Assembly: GCA_024641365.1 (NCBI GenBank)
Contig: JAHEDF010000217.1
Location: 1-6,685 of the forward strand
Length of the DNA: 6,685 bases
Direction of reading: 5' to 3'
Origin: Planctomycetota bacterium
Lineage (GTDB): Bacteria > Planctomycetota > UBA11346
The notes below the pieces were generated by a model. The model was not told where the DNA came from. It searched no databases and was given only the letters and a program-made list of their open reading frames with translations. Positions within the stretch are counted from its first letter, which is position 1. Each line of letters starts with the position of its first letter. The position numbers were made by a program, and so were the translations under genes. This document shows, one piece after another, positions 4,671-6,685 of this stretch.

Positions 4671-6116
4671 ATGATTCGCACGACAACCTTTATGGCTCAG
4701 CTTATCACGCTTATGAGCCTGTTGTTCTCAGTGTCGCTCAGTGCGGCATCGACGAGTGATCGCCCAAATTTTGTTTTTATTCTTGCTGATGATCTTGGAT
4801 ATGGCGATGTCAGCTGCTTGAATAATGAATCAAAAGTACAAACGCCTAATTTAGATGCTTTAGCACAAGGCGGTATGACGTTCACAGATGCACATAGCAA
4901 CTCATCAGTGTGTACACCAACACGCTACGGTGTTCTTACTGGGCGTTATGCATGGCGTTCCCAACTAAAAAAAGGCGTGCTCAACGGTTATTCTCCGGCG
5001 CTCATCGAAGAAGGGCGCATGACCGTCGCATCTTTATTGCATGGCGCGGGCTATAAAACTGCCTGTATTGGCAAATGGCATCTCGGTATGAATTTTCAAA
5101 GAAATGATGATGTATGGGATTATTCGGCGAATATATTACGCGGTCCAAACACTCTCGGGTTTGATTATTTTTATGGTATTTCGGCATCGCTTGATATGCC
5201 ACCATATTGTTACATCGAAAATGATACCATTCCGGATGTGCCAGCATCTTTAATAGATGCATCACCGTATCCAAAATATTGGCGCAATGGCCCCGCTACG
5301 CCTGGATTTATATTTGAAGACAGCTTACCACATCTGACGCAAAAAGCCGTCGCCTTTCTTGAGCAACAAAGTGATAAGCAGCCATTTTTTCTTTATTTAC
5401 CATTACCATCTCCGCACAAACCGGTTGTGCCAAATAAACAATTTTCCGGTAAAACATTCGGCCCATATGGCGATTACGTAGCCGAAACAGATTGGTCGGT
5501 TGGTGAAATTATTAATGCACTTAAGAAAAAGGGGTTATTTGATAACACAGTGCTGTTATTTACCAGTGATAACGCATCCTTTGCCAGTGTTGAACAATAT
5601 GATGTTATTCAACATGGTCATCAGCCCAATCGACCATTTCGTGGACAAAAGACCGATGCCTACGAAGGCGGGCATCACGTTGCTTATTTCGCTAGTTGGC
5701 CAGGAAAAATTACAGCTGGCAGTCGCTGCGATCAAACAATTTGCACGACGGATTTCCTCGCTACCGCCGCTGCGATAATTGGCAAACCGTTGCCGCAAGA
5801 TGCGGGAGAGGACAGTTATAACTTATTGCCATTGTTTGATCAGTCACAGGGAGATAAACCATTACGAGAGGCTACCGTACACCATTCGGCGAGTGGACTT
5901 TTTGCGATTCGTAAAGGGAAGTGGAAATTAATTGATGGGCAGGGGAGTGGCGGCCGTACCAAAGTGCCGAAAACGGATCCCAATGTGCAATTATATGATA
6001 TGGAAAAGGATATAAGTGAAACGACCAATCTCTACGAACAACATCCAGAAATTGTCGCAGAATTAAAAGCCTTGCTTGAAAAATACAAACAAGCAGACCG
6101 TAGTGTTGTTAGATAA
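4671..6116 (+). CDS. Exported sulfatase (S1-type, formylglycine-dependent)
   Basis: Encodes 481 residues from ATG 4671, with AAAGAGG (4658-4664) six bases upstream. A signal peptide covers about residues 1-26 (cleavage near LSAA/ST). Type I sulfatases hydrolyse sulfate esters using a formylglycine made from Cys. The motif here is C81-T-P-T-R85, followed by LTGRY. Other family residues are visible: D40 and D41 (LADDLGYGD, metal), K135 and H137 (GKWHLG), H249 and K250 (SPHKP), D300 and N301 (SDNAS, where DNG is commoner), K327 (GQKTD) and the EGGHH block at 332-336. The C-terminal part includes IRKGKWKLI and LYDMEKDISETTNLY, typical of the family's small domain. It appears complete. The substrate is probably a sulfated polysaccharide, but subfamily cannot be assigned by eye. 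No formylglycine-generating enzyme is in the window. It converges on a carbohydrate esterase. Confidence 0.95.
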   Translation: MIRTTTFMAQLITLMSLLFSVSLSAASTSDRPNFVFILADDLGYGDVSCLNNESKVQTPNLDALAQGGMTFTDAHSNSSVCTPTRYGVLTGRYAWRSQLKKGVLNGYSPALIEEGRMTVASLLHGAGYKTACIGKWHLGMNFQRNDDVWDYSANILRGPNTLGFDYFYGISASLDMPPYCYIENDTIPDVPASLIDASPYPKYWRNGPATPGFIFEDSLPHLTQKAVAFLEQQSDKQPFFLYLPLPSPHKPVVPNKQFSGKTFGPYGDYVAETDWSVGEIINALKKKGLFDNTVLLFTSDNASFASVEQYDVIQHGHQPNRPFRGQKTDAYEGGHHVAYFASWPGKITAGSRCDQTICTTDFLATAAAIIGKPLPQDAGEDSYNLLPLFDQSQGDKPLREATVHHSASGLFAIRKGKWKLIDGQGSGGRTKVPKTDPNVQLYDMEKDISETTNLYEQHPEIVAELKALLEKYKQADRSVVR

Positions 6117-6126
6117 TAATATTATT
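6115..6126. repeat. Perfect 12-base palindrome AATAATATTATT spanning the convergent gene ends
   Basis: The palindrome begins in the sulfatase stop codon (6114-6116) and covers the whole stop codon of the opposing gene (6124-6122). It contains only A and T, so it is a poor transcription terminator. The two mRNAs must therefore overlap or end inside the opposing gene. Confidence 0.45.
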
Positions 6127-6685
6127 TTGGAGCATCAGTCCGAAATGGAGATGCTGGTAAGCCTTCTTTGTTAAACAATGTGGCAGGGGGATTATTCGCC
6201 CAACCATAGCGGACATGCTTCGGTTCTTTGACGCTGTCCGCATAAACAATGACGCTATCACCATCAATCGTTGCGACTGCATGGGCAAATTTTCCATCAT
6301 CGCCAGCAATAGCGAAGCCAGATAATTGTTCACCACGTTGTTCTAATCCACCACCGACACTGATGAAACGAACACGAGCCTTATCCCCTTCAATTAACAA
6401 TTCTTTAAATTGCGGACCATCGCAGATCACTTTTTTCCCATAGGTTTTGCATAATGCCTGCAATGCTAAGCGGTGACCGACATCTTGTTTATTACGTGGA
6501 TGAATATCTTTTGCTTCACCGATATCGGTTGTGACGGCAAGGCCTGTCTGGGGGGTTATTTGTGTCGTAAATAATTGTGCTTCGCGTAATTCTGCCCAAC
6601 CAGATTGTACCGGTTCTTTAGTTTGATCCATAAAATTAGCGAGTTGCACAATATAGAATGGAAACTCACCAACTTGAAAGCGACT
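6122..6685 (-). CDS. Sialate-O-acetylesterase-type carbohydrate esterase, C-terminal part
   Basis: The minus-strand frame is open from the window edge (6685) to TAA at 6124-6122, giving 187 residues of a longer protein; the true start lies outside. The edge sequence reads FPFYIVQLANF, and the GTG at 6649-6647 is an internal Val codon, not a start. Recognisable family blocks follow: GWAELREAQ, TGLAVTTDIGEAKDIHPRNK with the probable catalytic Asp and His (Asp codon 6508-6506, His codon 6502-6500), VGHRLALQAL, GGGLEQRG, FAIAGDDGKF, RYGWANNP and the ending EGLPASPFRTD. These mark the SASA/DUF303 SGNH-hydrolase family, which removes O-acetyl groups from sialic acid or, in many environmental bacteria, from polysaccharides such as xylan. 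The catalytic Ser and any signal peptide are beyond the edge. Its neighbour is the convergent sulfatase, suggesting a shared glycan-degradation theme. Confidence 0.9.
   Translation of the reverse strand, partial: SRFQVGEFPFYIVQLANFMDQTKEPVQSGWAELREAQLFTTQITPQTGLAVTTDIGEAKDIHPRNKQDVGHRLALQALCKTYGKKVICDGPQFKELLIEGDKARVRFISVGGGLEQRGEQLSGFAIAGDDGKFAHAVATIDGDSVIVYADSVKEPKHVRYGWANNPPATLFNKEGLPASPFRTDAPK

Noticed and set aside
6647..6649. GTG as start of the esterase frame
   Set aside because: The frame continues to the window edge with family-like residues (FPFYIVQLANF), so this is an internal Val codon.

Overview
The window looks like chromosome of a moderately AT-rich (roughly 40-45% G+C by eye), glycan-degrading Gram-negative-type bacterium. 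The best phylum-level guess is the PVC group (Lentisphaerota, Verrucomicrobiota or Planctomycetota). This rests on an exported sulfatase with a CTPTR active-site motif beside a sialate-O-acetylesterase-type carbohydrate esterase, a small Ala-rich lipoprotein, and a large exported orphan protein. It is an inference from gene content; there is no rRNA or marker gene to settle it.

Layout from left to right. Positions 1-425 hold no secure gene: one reading frame open at the left edge stops at 126, a 53-codon frame overlaps it, and several small palindromes follow. A 553-residue exported protein of unknown family (426-2087) ends in tandem stop codons and a strong intrinsic terminator (2112-2150). 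A ten-helix EamA/DMT-type transporter (2293-3129) follows, converging on a 123-residue single-helix membrane protein read on the minus strand (3215-3586). A divergent intergenic region (3587-3963) leads to a 147-residue Ala-rich lipoprotein (3964-4407). Its leader can fold into a multi-branched structure that ends exactly at the Shine-Dalgarno sequence. Two hairpins follow this gene, the second a likely terminator. A LacI-family-like operator lies at 4501-4514, then an exported S1-type sulfatase (4671-6116). Five bases separate its stop codon from that of a convergent minus-strand esterase (6122-6685) that is cut by the right edge.

The genes look mostly monocistronic: each has its own ribosome-binding site, strand switches are frequent, and terminators are present. 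The only clear functional pairing is the sulfatase and esterase, which fit the stripping of sulfate and acetyl decorations from a polysaccharide outside the cytoplasm. I found no mobile element, CRISPR array, tRNA or rRNA, and no clearly new multigene system. The most intriguing items are the structured leader of the lipoprotein gene, the operator-like site upstream of the sulfatase, the protein-level 11-residue repeat of the lipoprotein, the EF-hand-like loop in the small membrane protein, and the orphan 553-residue exported protein.
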